Shown one piece after another: positions 21,366 to 34,275 of a stretch of DNA of 64,000 bases. Within the stretch, counting starts at the first letter, position 1. Each line of letters begins with the position of its first letter. Both the position numbers and the translations under genes were made by a program. The notes beneath the pieces were generated by a model. It was not told where the DNA came from, did no database searches, and saw nothing but the letters and a program-made list of their open reading frames with translations. The stretch is from contig NC_081408.1 of the NCBI RefSeq assembly GCF_030272615.1, positions 203,030,191-203,094,190 of the forward strand, in the 5' to 3' direction. Source of the stretch: Cryptomeria japonica (taxonomy: Eukaryota > Streptophyta > Pinopsida > Cupressales > Cupressaceae).

Positions 21366-23465
21366 TGTTAGCAGCAACCAAGAAGGAGAGAGTGAATCAG
21401 TCTTCACTGGAATATAAAACTTTAAGTACAACAACTAAACTAATAGATTGCAGCAATGAACATATAAGAAAATTAACAACACGCCACAAAACACCAATAA
21501 TTTGACATGGAAAACTTGGTTAAGGGAAAACCCATGGTGGGAACCTACCCACAGTAAGATGATACTCTACATTAGTATGTGAAAATATTAAAATTGGGAA
21601 TGCACATGCATTCAGACACACTGCTCAAAAGATATTTGCCGGGAAGGCTATAACCCTCAGGGAAGTCTCACTAACTTGTTGGAAATTCACACTCATTTGA
21701 TTGGTTGCAATATGTTGTCATTGATGGCAACATGTTATGGCTTTCATATTCTGGTTTGGTCGTTTACTGGCAGATACTTCACTGGCACTGACACTGGTAT
21801 CAACAGGTATCTTTACCGGTAGGAAGAATTATTTGGGTACCAGTATTGGAGGTCGACAACACTTGGGAGATCCAACAATTGATAATTGATTTTGATATTT
21901 ATATATATATGTAATGAGATGACATGTATATTCACTATGTAAATATCTATGTAAGCTGACATAAGGCATGAACGATTATAATGGTATATAGGCTAGTTGA
22001 TTAGATCATTTTGTGATATGACAAGACATGATTGTAATGACTGTAATGAGAGGAATGTTGTAATGCGAAGATTATGTAAGAGGTTATTCCAGTAAGGGTT
22101 TAGGGTTTCAGAACTGGAATAGTTAGAGTAAGAACCGAAACTCAATCAGACATAGTAGATGCATTAAATGAGTTTAGTTTTATGTTTTCTTAATCAAAGT
22201 GATTGTAGTCCGTGAGACTCATTTGTGATGAGCAATGTGCTCTAGGCTGTAAGTCTTCCTGCAAGTGTAGGCCCCCATATTTTGTAATATCTTTTCATAT
22301 GGCTAGTGGATTGATATTGTGGGTCACAAATCCCACTGTGGTTTTTCCTCTTTGAGGTTTTCCAGATATAATTTTGTGTGCTATGGTATTCATTTGTGTG
22401 ATTGGCTTATTGATTTCTTTACTTCTTCTAATTATATATTTATCGGTTTACTGGTTTGTGAATGCATGTTATAATAAGGTTAAAATTGAATATTCTGGTA
22501 TAACACTAATTCACCCCCCCCCCCTCTCAGTGTTCTTGGATTCTAATATAACTTACAATATAATTCAGACTACAATCCGAAAGAAGTGATCTAAAACCCA
22601 AATGCCTGATTACAGTTCTGGTTAAGCACAGTTATTTGCTCTACAACAACAAACTCTCCTCAAACTTAGCACTAAATGATAAATCACTTATTCGCACACA
22701 AGTATCTCTTTGATAATGCATACACAACATCGACACATAAATTAAATGAATAACTCACCTATATATACAATTCATCAACCTTGATAACAAGGTGGGCTAA
22801 ACCCTTTACCCTCAATTACAAAATTACATCACACAATACAAAGATAGACCACAAGACCAATATAATAATTTTCATAGCATAGTATGGTCCTAATTCAAAT
22901 TCCCAAATGATTAGCTCCACCATAAATTATGTCCAGATCAATCGCAACATGCTACACCACCAAAAATACACATAAAACGCAAATCATCACTGGTTGATGA
23001 AAACCACCAAAAAATCTTACAAAGATCAATGAGGATCGCTAAAATAAATAGGAAATTACTAGGAAACACTAGCAAGCACATTAAGACCATCCAGAACAGT
23101 TGCACCAACACCATTTATCAAATCTTCATCAGTGAACATCTAGAAGCTCAAGAAAACAACCAATATGCAACTGTCACGAAGAAAGATAACTTGAAAAACA
23201 CCAAATCAAGAACCATCTGAAATGAATATACGCAAGATCATCCCAAAACAAATCCCAAATTATTAGCACAAGATCTGATCACACTGGAATATACTAGAGG
23301 AAATATAAACCTCCGTAAAATAGTGATCATAAAAACCAAACTACAAGACCGGATTAGACAAACTTCCCAATCACACTGGAATAAATCACAAAAATATGTT
23401 GACATCAATGAATACAATATATCCTAGGAGCAGCAATGACTAACTATATCCAACAATCTCCAACA
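21366..23465 (-). repeat. 3' LTR of Copia-3, interrupted by a solo LTR
   Basis: Plus-strand ends are TGTTAGCAGC and TCTCCAACA. It matches 27582-28841 on both sides of the 872-bp insertion at 21677-22548. Without the insertion and its target duplication it is about 1.22 kb. The polypurine tract (plus strand ATCTCCCCCTTTGGC) follows at 23466. Confidence 0.85.
21677..22548 (+). mobile_element. Solo LTR of a different Copia-type family
   Basis: An 872-bp insertion bounded by a perfect 5-bp duplication TAACT (21672-21676 and 22549-22553). It starts TGTTGGAA and ends TTCTAATA, which is TTCCAACA after two C-to-T changes. The AATTCACCCC...CTCTCAG block near its end matches the LTR end of the split Copia at 16636, so it is in plus orientation. 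A solo LTR arises when two LTRs recombine and delete the inside. TATA-like and other promoter parts are not clear. Confidence 0.85.
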
Positions 23466-23777
23466 ATCTCCCCCTTTGGCACTGATGGCAACATATGAAT
23501 GTGAAATATAGTCAATGCAAAGAAAGAAGATATCACTAGCAAACTCCCCCTAAGATCAAGATAGATAAAGCATTTTTCACATGATCTCTTTCCCCCTTTG
23601 ACAACAATGCCCAAGATCTCAAATAAAATAACCAAACTTATTATTCTCCAAATCAGAAACTTGAATCTCTCTCCCACTAAAACACAAATTACTCTAGCAT
23701 AGGAGAAACACCAACTCATCAATCTGGATAAAAGAATAAGGCTTTAAAATCCACCAGATCGATGCAACTCAATGCAT

Positions 23778-25201
23778 CTAGTTCTCATCGGGAGGGGTGG
23801 ATACCCCTAACTTGAATCTCAAATAGACAAATGTATCCGCAGGCAAAGGCTTAGTGAAAATATCAGCTAGCTGTTCCTTTGTAGATACATACTCAAGCTT
23901 CAACTTTCCTTCAATATCTTTCTCTCTAAAGTAATGATATTTGATCGACACATGCTTAGTCTTTGAATGTTGCACCGGATTATTTGACATGTTGATAGCA
24001 CTGGAATTATCAAAGTAAATAACACTAGGCTCATCATGAATAGCTCTGATATCTTTCAACATTCGCTTCATCCAAACCACCTGAGTGTAATTACTAGCAA
24101 CAACAATGTACTCACCTTCAATACTAGATAAGAACATTGAATCTTTTTTCTTGCTATCCCATGACACCAACTTCTTAGCTAAACAAAATTATCCACCGAT
24201 AGTGCTCTTCTGGTCATCTACATCATCAACCCAATCCACATAAATGTAGGCACACAATATGAAATCATCATTCCTTGGGTACCATAAACCATAATCCACA
24301 GTTCCCTTTAGATATCTAAATATTATCTTAACAATGGTGACATGACTCTCCTTCAGATCAACTTGATATCTAGTAGCCATACACATAGCATGCATAATGT
24401 AAGGCCTAGTATGAGTAAGATATAGTAGTCCACCAACCATAGATTTATACAAACTCTGATTAGATTTAGGAGATTCGTCATTCTTGGACAATTTACAAGT
24501 AGTCGCCATAGGAGTTCCAACTAGTTTGGAGTCATCTAATCCAAACTTCTTCAACAATTTCTTCACAAACTTGTTTTGAGATATGAATATAGCTTTTCCT
24601 ATATGTGCAATCTACAATCCTAAGAAGAATTTCATCTCACCAATCATAGACATCTCAAATTCTTTCTGCATATCATCGACAAAGTTCATGGTCAAGTCAT
24701 CATCAACAAAGACTTCAACAATCATGATGTTATGATTTTCCATCTTGAAATCCAGATTACTATCAGCAACAGCTTTAATAAAAACCAATTTCAACAAGTA
24801 TTTGTCTAGTCTAGCATACCAGGCTCTAGGAGCTTGTTTCAACCATAAAGAGATTTCTTCAATTTACATGCCATGTCTCCATCATCCGACATTAAAAATC
24901 CATTATGTTGCTCAATGTAAACTTCTTCTTCTAGTTCACCATTCAAAAAGGCTGATTGGACATCCATCTAATGTACCTTGAAATCTTTATAAGAATCACA
25001 AGCAAGCAACAATCTAACAGCTTCAAGTCTAGAAACTATAGTAAAAGTCTCCTCATAATCAATTCCTTCTTGTTGTGAGTATCCTTTGCAAACGAGTCTA
25101 GTTTTATTTCTAACAACTTCCCCGACTTCATTCAATTTGTTTCCGAATGCCCATTTAGTACCAATAAAATTCTTATCCTTAGGTCTAAGCACAAGTTCCA
25201 A
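23778..25201 (-). pseudogene. Reverse transcriptase and RNase H of Copia-3
   Basis: Minus-strand fragments in order: the RT N-terminus (24968-25201: KWAFGNKLNEVG, YSQQEGIDYEETF); the RT core (24612-24842: KQAPRAWYARLDKYL and the active-site region VFVDDDL, normally YVDDL); the RT end and RNase H start (24189-24566: VGGLLYLTHTRPYI); and the RNase H core (23778-24170: SSIEGEYIVVAS, FDNSSAIN, TKHVSIKYH, QLADIFTKPLP). RT copies the element RNA and RNase H removes it. A frame change lies between 24968 and 24842. Premature stops also break it, so it is inactive. Confidence 0.85.
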
Positions 25202-25439
25202 GTATTATTCTTTTTAATTTTATCTAGTTCTTCTTCTAGTAGAAACAACATCTAGATTAATAGTCTCTAACAAATCATTCTTCTTAGGTTCTTTAGGCTG
25301 AACAAGAGCCATTTAAAGCAACATGTTCGCCATCATCATAATCATATGCTCTGATTTCCTTTCCAAGGTTCTCATCCACCTTCACATTTGCACTCTCAAC
25401 TATCTTTCTCAGTCTCTTGTTATATCATGAGTAGGATTT

Positions 25440-26329
25440 TATTTTAGTTGAATATCCTAAGAAGATACCTTCATCACTTCTATCATCAAACTTTCCTATA
25501 TCCTCATCTCTCTTGATATAACATTTTCTACCAAATACTCTAAAATATCTCATAGTAGGAACATGACCAAACCATAGCTCATAAGGGGTCTTACTAGTAT
25601 CACCTTTGATATAAACTCTCTTGAATGTGCAAACAACAATGATAATGGCTTCTCTCTAGTAAATCTTCAAAATATTTCCTTCAATCAACAAAGTCCTTGC
25701 AGCATCCAAAATAGTTATGTTCTTCCTCTCAAAAACTCCATTTTGCTGAGGGATTCTAGGAGAAGATAATTGTCTTCTAATTCCTTGCATCTCATAGAAT
25801 GAATTGAACTCACTGGAACAAAATTCTCCACCTCTATCAGATCTTAGAAATTTCATCTTCAATCCAGACATAGTTTCCACCTTGGCTTTGAATATTTTGA
25901 ATTTATCCAATGCTTTTGATTTCTCCTTCAAAAAGACAACCCACATGATCCTAGAATAATGATAAATTAGAAGCATAAAATATCTATCACCCTATACACT
26001 TGTAACATTTGTTGGTCCACATAGGTTAGTATGCACAAGATCTAGGAGTCCATTAGATGTTTTCTCTTAAAAGAAATTCATGTTTTCTTACCCAGCTAAC
26101 ATTCCTTACATACCGAATTACAGGGCTTAACAATCTTAGGAAGATCTCTAATAACATGTGTAGAGAAGATCTTAATCATTGAATAAAAGTTTACATGACA
26201 CATTCTCCTATGCCACAACCATATCTCATCTATCTTAGCAATCAAACAACTTTTCTCAGTAGCATTCAAATGAAAAATGTTACCTTCAATCTTCGTCCTA
26301 GTTTCAATCTCTATACTGAAGGCATTCAA
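25440..26329 (-). pseudogene. Integrase of Copia-3
   Basis: The minus strand carries the zinc-binding pre-integrase motif LWHRRMCHVNFYSM (26096-26329), then the DDE core. The first catalytic site reads HTNLCGP at about 26015-26035 where the family has HTDLCGP, so that Asp is now Asn through a G-to-A change. The second site LRSDRGGEF and the Glu region PQQNGVFERKN (25656-25976) are kept. A frame change separates the zinc region from the core. The C-terminal part to about 25440 is broken. Confidence 0.8.
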
Positions 26330-26353
26330 GATCTTTCATTTACCATACTTAAA

Positions 26354-26590
26354 TTATAGATCATAAACCTTATCAACCATCGGTTCAATACTTAAAAGAT
26401 TATGCTTCAAACCTTCAATAGAGAGGACATCATCAATGTTATGCTTACCATCAGAAGAAATAGAACCTCTCCCTTGGATTATACAGGCTTTGTCATCTCC
26501 AAATCTAACTATTCCACCATCATACCTTTCCATGCTTACAAATTTTCTTTTATCACCAGTCATATGATGTGAACAACCATTGTCAATCAC
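26354..26590 (-). pseudogene. Aspartic protease of Copia-3
   Basis: 78 codons reading IDNGCSHHMTGDKRKF and continuing through a normal protease core to LLSIEPMVDKVYDL. The active site DSG is DNG here, which fits AGT to AAT at a CAG site, though DNG also occurs naturally in some families. It is in frame with the upstream gag fragment and with the pre-integrase fragment downstream. Confidence 0.75.
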
Positions 26591-27540
26591 TCATTCATCC
26601 TCTTCTTCAACCATAGTAACCAAATCTTTCTCCTCAATTGAATATCTAGTGGAATAAATAGGTATAGGTCTATCTTCTTTAATTGTAATAAACACAACTT
26701 CATCTCCTCCTGATTCATCATTTGTAACACCTTCATCGGCACCTTTAGGCAATCTCCGGGCAATCGTTTCTTCAAGCTCATCAAGATCTCTTTCTTTCTC
26801 CTCAATCTCTTTTCTCTCTCTTTCATATCTGGATATTCTAAACTCATCAGGATCATACTTCTGGTTACCAAATACAGACGCTGATGCTCTAAAGGTTGTT
26901 TCAGAATTTTTGCGTGATTCTCCAAATTCACTCAGCTCAAAAGCAGCAAGCTTTCCAACCAACACATCTATTGTCATAGTAGTTACACTTTGAATCTCAT
27001 CAATATTAGCAACCTTATGCTTATAAGTAGGAGGAAAAGATCTATGCACCTTACCAACAATTTCATCTTCCTCAATGCTTCCAATAGCACATCTAATACA
27101 TAAGATAAGGTCATTCACCTTAGCCATAAAATAATGTATATTCTCATCATCTCCCATCTTCAATGTTTTATATTTTCCTTTCAAACTTTGCAACTTAGCA
27201 ACTTTCACCTGTTTATCTCCTTCACATAGGATTTCAAGCTTTTCCCAGATCTCATTGTTGTCTGAAGTCCCATAAAATTTGTCATTTCTGAATTAGTCAG
27301 GGCCCTAAGCAATGCTTCCTTTTCTCTGATGCTATATTATGCTTCCTTAACCTCATCTAGAGTAGATGGTCCATTGTAAGGAACAACATATACATTCTTT
27401 ATGATCTTCCAGTAATCTTCTCCAAGAGACTTCAAGTGCACCTCCATCCAGTTCTTCCATATAGTATAGTTACTTCCATCAAACCTCATACTGCCCTTCT
27501 TGAAAACAAATCCTTGAGTTACCATTCTAGATCTCCTCAA
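26591..27540 (-). pseudogene. Gag of Copia-3 (zinc knuckle missing)
   Basis: The N-terminal fragment 27337-27540 has RFDGSNYTIWKNWMEVHL, the conserved Copia gag start. The second fragment 26591-27208 continues in another frame with the capsid core (KVAKLQSLKGKYKTLKMGD). After EETIARRLPKG the sequence jumps to an acidic stretch, so the CCHC knuckle normally found there has been deleted. Without it genomic RNA binding would fail. Confidence 0.8.
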
Positions 27541-27567
27541 GTGATTAAGCTTCTACGAGTAGATATA

Positions 27568-27579
27568 GCTCTGATACCA
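27568..27579 (-). promoter_or_regulatory. Primer-binding site of Copia-3
   Basis: The minus strand reads TGGTATCAGAGC, a perfect match to the standard initiator tRNA-Met primer site, two bases from the LTR end. Confidence 0.9.
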
Positions 27580-27581
27580 CT

Positions 27582-28841
27582 TATTAGCAACAACCAATAA
27601 GGAATACTGAGAGGGGGAGTTGAATCAGTCTTCACCGAAATATTAACTTTTAAGTACAACAACAGATCTAACAGATTGCAGCAATGAACAGATAAGCAAA
27701 TTAACAGCAAAACACACAACACCATTTTTTTGACATGGAAAACCCTGTTAAGGGAGAAACCACGGTGGTAACCTACCCACAGTAAGATGATACTCTACAG
27801 TAGTATGTGAAAATATTACAATGGGGAATGCACATGCATTTAGGCACACTGCCTAGATCTCATTGCTCAAAAGATATTTTCCTGGAAGGCTACAACCCTC
27901 AGGGAAGTCTCACTGGTCTACAATATAATTCAGACTACAATCTAGAAGAAGTGAATGAAAAGAATAGAATCTCCAAATGCTTGATTATAGTTCCGGTTAA
28001 GCATAGTTGTGTACTTTGAAACACCAAACTCTCCTCAAACTCAACACCGAATGATAAATCACTTGTTCACACACAAATCTCTCTCTGATAATGCAGACAT
28101 AACATCGATACCCAAATTAAATGAATAATTCACCTATATATATAATTCATCAACCTTGATAACAAGGACGGCTAAACCCTCAACCCTCAATTATAAAATT
28201 ACATCACATGATACAAAGATTGACCACCAGACCAATATAATGATTTACATAGCATATTATGGTCCTAATTCAAATTCCCAAATGATCAAATCCACCAGAA
28301 ATCACACCAAGATCAATCGCAACACACTACACCACTAGAAATACCACATCACATGCAAAGCATCACCGATTGATGAAAACCACCAAAAACGCACATAACG
28401 ATCAATGTGGACTGCCACAAAAAATAGGACATGACTAGGAAACACCAAAAAGAATGTTAAAACCATTTGAAATAGTTGCACCAACACCATTTATCAAATC
28501 TTCATCGGTCAATGTCTAGAAGACCAAGAACAAAACCAATTAGCAACTATCATGAAGAAAGATAACATGCAAAGTACCAAATCATGAACCATATGAAATG
28601 AAGATACACAAGATCATCCCAAACAATATCCCAAAGTAACAGTACAATATCTGATCACACTTTAATATACCAGAGGAAATATCAACCTCTACAAAATAGT
28701 GATCAACAAAACCAAACTACAAGACTGGATCAGAAAATCTTCCCAATCACACCGAAATAAATCACAAGAATATGTTGACATCAATGACAACAACATATCC
28801 TAGTAGCAGTAATGACCAACCACATCCAACAATTTCCAACA
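27582..28841 (-). repeat. 5' LTR of Copia-3 (1,260 bp)
   Basis: Plus-strand ends are TATTAGCAAC (TG mutated to TA) and TTTCCAACA. It aligns with 21366-21671 and 22554-23465. It includes a conserved AAGATATTTTCC and CCCTCAGGGAAGTCTCACT region. Confidence 0.87.
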
Positions 28842-29548
28842 ACCACATGCTCAAAAAACTATACTAGCTACAACATGATTTTGATTCGAAATGCTTTTTC
28901 CTAGTATTTTTCTTTATTCCATGAACTTCCTAGTCTTTTGATTCATTACAAGAACTTTCCAGTCATGAACACAACCTAAACAACAAATTTTGAAAACTAA
29001 CCTCATTATTACTCTCGTCCTGAGTATGCACAAAGAACCTCTAAAAAATGTATACACAAAAGTTACCAAAGAAAGCTTTTATTTCCATCCAGTGCTGAAA
29101 TTTAAGTTTTTTAAGCTTAAACAAAGTGTAGAACTTTAGATTAGTTGATTCATACACTATCTATAACTTACAGCTTACAAGGTGAACTGACTATTAATTT
29201 ATTACATCTGAGCATTACAAACCACACTTTTGCAAACTTCATTCCACATACCTATTTGAAAGTCATCAGAGATTTCAAACTATATTCAATCTCAAACATA
29301 CAAACAACATCATTCCATACTTGTGGCTTCCAACATTTGGCCCACACCTGCCTTGCTAGCATTTAACAAGAACTGCATTGCAGTGTAGCTCTTGTTATTC
29401 ATTAGCCACATTCAATTTGTATCACTTCTTATTAAGTGTAAAAAAATACTATTGACTTTTTTAATTTATTTTTCAAGATGCAATTTCCTATCCTGCACAT
29501 TTGATAATTAAAAATTATAATTTAAGTGGGTTTTAAATTTAAAACTCG
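28842..29548. other. Unassigned DNA between Copia-3 and the kinase relic
   Basis: About 700 bp, AT-rich, with no motif I recognise on either strand. It may include the 5' flank of the kinase gene. I found no start codon for the kinase frame here. Confidence 0.4.
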
Positions 29549-30124
29549 ATTGGAATATATGAGCTAGGAATGACTCTTGGAGAGGGAAATTTTTCCATGG
29601 CTGAAATTTTCCATTGTTGTGGAATCGATGCAAAGCTATGCCATGAAAATATTAGATAGGACAAGGATTTTTAGTACAAAATCATGAGTTAGGTAAGGAA
29701 ATACAAAACATATAAAGTTTTTACTTGGAACAATTCCAATGATTTTATGTACTCATTTGATTTACATGATTTCTTCTTTATCTAGACTAAAAGGAAATAT
29801 GCATGTTGAAACTGATTAAATATCCGAATGGCATGAGATTATATGTGCTATTTTTTTGTGTAGGTGTTATGACAGGAGAAGTTCCAAAGGCATCTTTTAA
29901 CAGATATTTAATTTGAGTTTTGATGTGAATTTATGAGAGATTTTGGCAAGCAAGAAGAAGATATACGTTTGTCTAGAGTTTTTTATCGGGGGAGAATAGT
30001 TTGAAAAAATCATGAGTGTGATGAAGCTATCTTGTGAAGATTTTCATTTTTCATGTTAGTGATTTGGATCTTCCCGTATAAATTTGATCTTTACATTCAG
30101 GTGTGTAATGGAAAACTTCATGAA

Positions 30125-30826
30125 TGTGGAGAGATTAGGATCTCTCAAGTTGGGCGAACTGAAACAATGCATGCAGAGACTGTTGTCTGAATTCCCGAAT
30201 AGTTGGGAACACACCCACAAGAATAAAATCAATAACATGCAAGGAGACATGAAAGCATTCTTTCTTTCTATTCAACTAGCTTGAAATTACATAAAACAAA
30301 ATACATACTAAAATATTTAACTATAGATTTCTAATCCTACAGGCAGCGATCAGGAGCTACTCTATTCTACACAAAATGGAGCTTCCCTGAGCTCGCTACA
30401 ATGCTCACCTGGAGATACACATAGTCAACAAAAATCACTACTCAACTCACACACCATATAGTTAGGAGCTATCTTTCTCAACTAAAAAAACACTCACACA
30501 TATGATGTTGTTGTAAAATTTGTTTACTCAGTTTGGAGCTACACTTCTCTCTACTATAGATCTCTTTTTCTAACCGACTGGAGAATGTTCTCTCCTTTTG
30601 CCACTTTTCTATCCATTCAAAATTCCCCCCAAAAATCCAATTCAAAAAACTTACCTACCAAATTAATTTCTACTTCCAATCTGGAGTTCATGTCAGGTGT
30701 TATTGGGATGGAGATCCCAACCAAATCTTCTCCACGCTATTTTTCTTTAGTTATTCTCTTGACAGGTAGGTGAGGAGATATTTGTTGGGGGTTGTCTAGT
30801 GGCCAAGACAATTAATATTTCCAACA
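30125..30826 (-). repeat. 3' LTR of Copia-4 (702 bp)
   Basis: Plus-strand ends TGTGGAGAG and TTTCCAACA. The polypurine tract follows at 30827-30838 (plus strand CTCCCCCTTTGT). It carries about 250 bp in the middle (around 30430-30680) that the other LTR lacks. Confidence 0.9.
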
Positions 30827-30946
30827 CTCCCCCTTTGTCCTTAGCCAACAAACTCATTCAAAATATAAATCGACTATGCCGAGATTTCTCCTTTGGCACT
30901 CGAAACTGTCTCTTCCCAATGGCTTGGTAAATATGTCTACTAGTTG

Positions 30947-32215
30947 CTACTCAGACCTACAAACTTCCAATTTTATTTTACCATTATCAACTAAAATTCT
31001 AATGAAGTGATACATGATTTCAATGTGCTTGATTATTCCATGAAACACAGTGTTTTTGCTCAATGCAATCAATGAAGCATTGTCACAAAAGATCGTTCTT
31101 CCATCCTCTTGTTCTTCCTTCAAAACTGCCAAAATTCTTCATAGCCAAATAGCTTGACATGTTGCATCCACTGCTATATACTCAACCTCAGTTGTTGATA
31201 GGGAAATAATGGATTTCTTCTTAGAAGCCCATGATATTACACACGAACCCATATGAAACACATAGCCAGATGTTCTCTTCCTATCATCTACACTTCATGC
31301 TCAATCACTATCTGTGTAACCAATGAGTGTAACAACATTATACAAAATGGCATATCCCTTGATGCCATTTACATACATCAATATTCTCTTACCCACTTGC
31401 CAATGAGTGTCCTTTGGATTCTCCATAACTTTGGAAATCAGACTCACTGCATGCATTATATCACACCTAGTTACTGTCAAATACATTAAACTTCCAACTA
31501 GACTCTTATAACTGGTTAGATCAACACTTCTTCTGCAATCTTCTTTACTCAACTTAAGACCTATAGCTGTTGGTGTTGGTGTAGGATTACTACCATAAAT
31601 TCTAAATCTCTTCAATAACTCATTACCATATCTTTCTTCAGAGATAAAATACCATCATGCATTTGTTTTACTTCTATGCCTAGAAAATACCCCAAGAGAC
31701 CTAAATTTGTCATTTCAAACTCTCTTTTCATGGCCTCTTTAAAATCAGAAATGAGAGAATCATCATCCCCAGTGAAAATTAAATCATCAACATGCAAGAC
31801 AACAATGACAATCTTAACATTAGTTGCCTTTATATAAAGAGTGGGTTCACCATCACTTTTGCTAAATCCATTTCTCATCAAATATTCCTTCATTACCTGG
31901 AACTTCATAACAAGGTGGCTGCTCCACATAAACCTCTTCTTTCAACACTCCATTAAGGAAGGTGGACTTCACATCCATTTGAAATACCTTCCACTTATGC
32001 TAGGTTCCAATAGCTATGACTGCCTACACGGTCTTCATTCTTGTAATGGGGGCATATGTGTCATCATAATCTCTTCCATACTACTATTTTTACCCCTTGA
32101 CCATTAATCTTTCCTTATGGCACTCTATTTAGCCTTTGAAATTGCTTTTGGTCTTGTAGACCCATTTAAAACCAATGACTTGCTTGTTGGGAGGCAAATC
32201 AGTTAACTCCCAAGT
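30947..32215 (-). pseudogene. Reverse transcriptase and RNase H of Copia-4
   Basis: The minus-strand RT begins near 32215 (WELTDLPPNKQVIGFKWVYK) and continues to the active-site segment LHVDDLIFTGDD at 31612-31929, normally YVDDL. After a frame change, 31301-31615 holds NPTPTPTAIGLKLS, SYKSLVGSLMYLT and GYTDSD, the RT end and RNase H start. 30947-31132 carries DNASLIALSKN and HIEIMYHFIR of RNase H. Stops interrupt the N-terminal part. Inactive. Confidence 0.85.
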
Positions 32216-32649
32216 TTCATTCTTCTCTATTGCATTTATTTCCTCATCCATGGCCTCACACCATTTCTCCTCTTTAATAGAATCCTCAAAATAAAATGGA
32301 TCACTTTGAGAAAATAAGGCAAAGTTCAGATTTTCATCATACCTTTCATCTTGGTAGATCTCCCTTAGACTCTTTGTCTTCTTTGGTATCAGGGAGGTGA
32401 GAGTGGGGTTTGAACTCTCACTACTACTGCTGCTCTTCTCCGCAAACTCTAATCCATATCATTAGGAGGATTCAAGAGCCGATTCTCTGGCTACCTCTTC
32501 TGCTTGCCTTTCTACCTGTTTCTACTAGGAGCCACATAGAGCTGTCTGCAGCTCTCAAGAGCTATTCAAAGCTGTCTAGCGCTCACCAAATTTTGATAAT
32601 TTTGTGTTAGCTTTCTTGACTGCCTATCCCCATTAGGAGTTATCGTGAT

Positions 32650-33660
32650 CTATCGAGAGTTGTCAGGAGCTTCTTCTCGATCTTCATACTCATCATCATC
32701 ATCAATGGGCACACTTTGTGAGGTGGACAAAGAGGTATCCACCAAGCCATCCCATGACTCATTCTTCAAGAACTCAACATCTCTACTAATGATGATCTTC
32801 TTGGTCATGAGGTTGTACAATATATATGCCTTGAACTCAACACTATAGCCCATGAAAATGGATTTCACACCCTTGTCATCCAACTTTTGTCTCTTCTCCT
32901 TTGGCACATGAGCATATGCCACACACCCAAATACTCTAAGGTTCTCAACCATCCACTTGCGCTTAGACCAAGCCTCTTGTAGAATATTGTCATGAACTAC
33001 CTTGGTTGGACTTCTATTTATCAAATATACACCTATTGCTATAGCCTCACCCCAATATTCATTTGGCAATCCCTTTGCCTTAAGCATGCTCATTGCCTTC
33101 TCAACAATTTTACTATTCTTCCTCTCACCCATGCCATTTTGTTGCGGAGTATATGCGGTTGTTAGCTCCTTCTTTATTCCATTTTTCTTGCAAAAATCCA
33201 CAAAAGCATTGGAGGTATACTCTCCTCCATGATTTGACCTTAAGAATTTTATGTTATGTCCACTCTCCTTTTCATCTTGAGCTTTGAACAACAAAAACTT
33301 ATCAAAAGCTTTGGATTTGTGCTTCAAAAAATAAACCAATGTTCTATGGCTGAAATCATCAATAAAGGTCATAAAATATTGGCTACCGCCAATAGACAAA
33401 GACTGTATAGGGCCTACCAAATCAATATGCACCAGCTCCAATGGTTTTCTGGCCCTTCTAGGGTTGGATTTTTCAAAGGGAAGCTCATGTTGCTTACCCA
33501 AAATGCAAGCCTCACACTTGCTACTAGGATCTTTAATACATGATAAACCATCTACCATTCTTTTCTTAGACAATAAACTCAAACCAGCATAACCCAAGTG
33601 TCCATACCTAAGATGCCATAGCTTAGAAGGGTCTTCAATGTTTCTCTTAAGGGCCTTCAA
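32650..33660 (-). pseudogene. Integrase of Copia-4, long open frame with a mutated catalytic Asp
   Basis: 336 codons without a stop. The HHCC zinc region runs LWHLRYGHLGYAG to CEACILGK (residues 13-56). The DDE core has the first Asp in HIDLVGP (residues 78-84). The second site reads LRSNHGGEYTS, where LRSDHGGEY is expected, so the Asp is Asn. The Glu is intact in TPQQNGMGERKN. The C-terminal GKR-like region (VFGCVAYAHVPKEKRQKLD, FMGYS) is also present. The loss of a catalytic Asp would end strand transfer. The long frame suggests fairly recent activity. It overlaps no host gene. Confidence 0.9.
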
Positions 33661-33903
33661 CTACCTCACCATTGTGCTTGCTTTCTTGGGAGGTGCAATG
33701 GTAGACTGAGAAGAGAAACATGTCTCTATTCTCAAAGGAAACATATGGTTCTTTATCATTTGAACTACTGCAACTATCTTCTTACTCCCATCTTTGTAGA
33801 AAATGACGCATTCGCCCTTCTCCATCAGCAACTTGTATCTATTTTAGATCATCTGTCCAATATTCATGAGATCATGTTTAATGCCTAGGGAAAAATAAAC
33901 ATT

Positions 33904-34275
33904 CTAAATCTCCTTCTTGTCACCTTGCTTGGTGTAGATCATAATAGATCCTCTTCCTTCAACTGGAACTATTCCATTGTTCCCCATCTTGATCTCAGAT
34001 TTGACATTCTTGTCAATAAATGAGAACAAACTCTCATTACCACTCATGTGGTTATTGCAACCGATGTCCAAGTACCAAACTTCAGTGTTTCCTTCTTCAC
34101 CAATGTTGCACATGATGAAGGTTGTGGATTGATTACTTTCACCCACATCCACATCAACCACATTAGCACTTTGCTTTGATGAATTCCCTTGCTTTTTCCA
34201 ACAATCTCGTGCATAATGCCCAGACTTGTGATAGTTAAAGTATTCTACATTGCTCTTGCCATACCTTTGATTCAA
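33904..34275 (-). pseudogene. Zinc knuckle and protease of Copia-4
   Basis: 123 codons. A knuckle-like CX2C is damaged (YFNYHKSGHYARDC, first two Cys replaced by Tyr). The protease site reads YLDIGCNNHMSG where DSGCSNHMSG is usual, so the catalytic DSG is lost. In the same frame as the integrase downstream. Confidence 0.8.

Larger units (their letters stand above)
21366..28841 (-). mobile_element. Copia-3: full-length degenerate Copia retrotransposon
   Basis: A minus-strand element with both LTRs, primer site, gag, protease, integrase, reverse transcriptase and RNase H in the Copia order. The 3' LTR (left) carries a solo LTR of another family. At least four frame changes are needed to read the polyprotein. 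Flanks TCCAT (21361-21365) and ACCAC (28842-28846) could be a decayed target duplication, but only three of five bases agree. Confidence 0.85.

Noticed and set aside
32645-33543. Plus-strand frames of 64 to 95 codons over the Copia-4 integrase
   Set aside because: They are antisense shadows of the 336-codon integrase frame.
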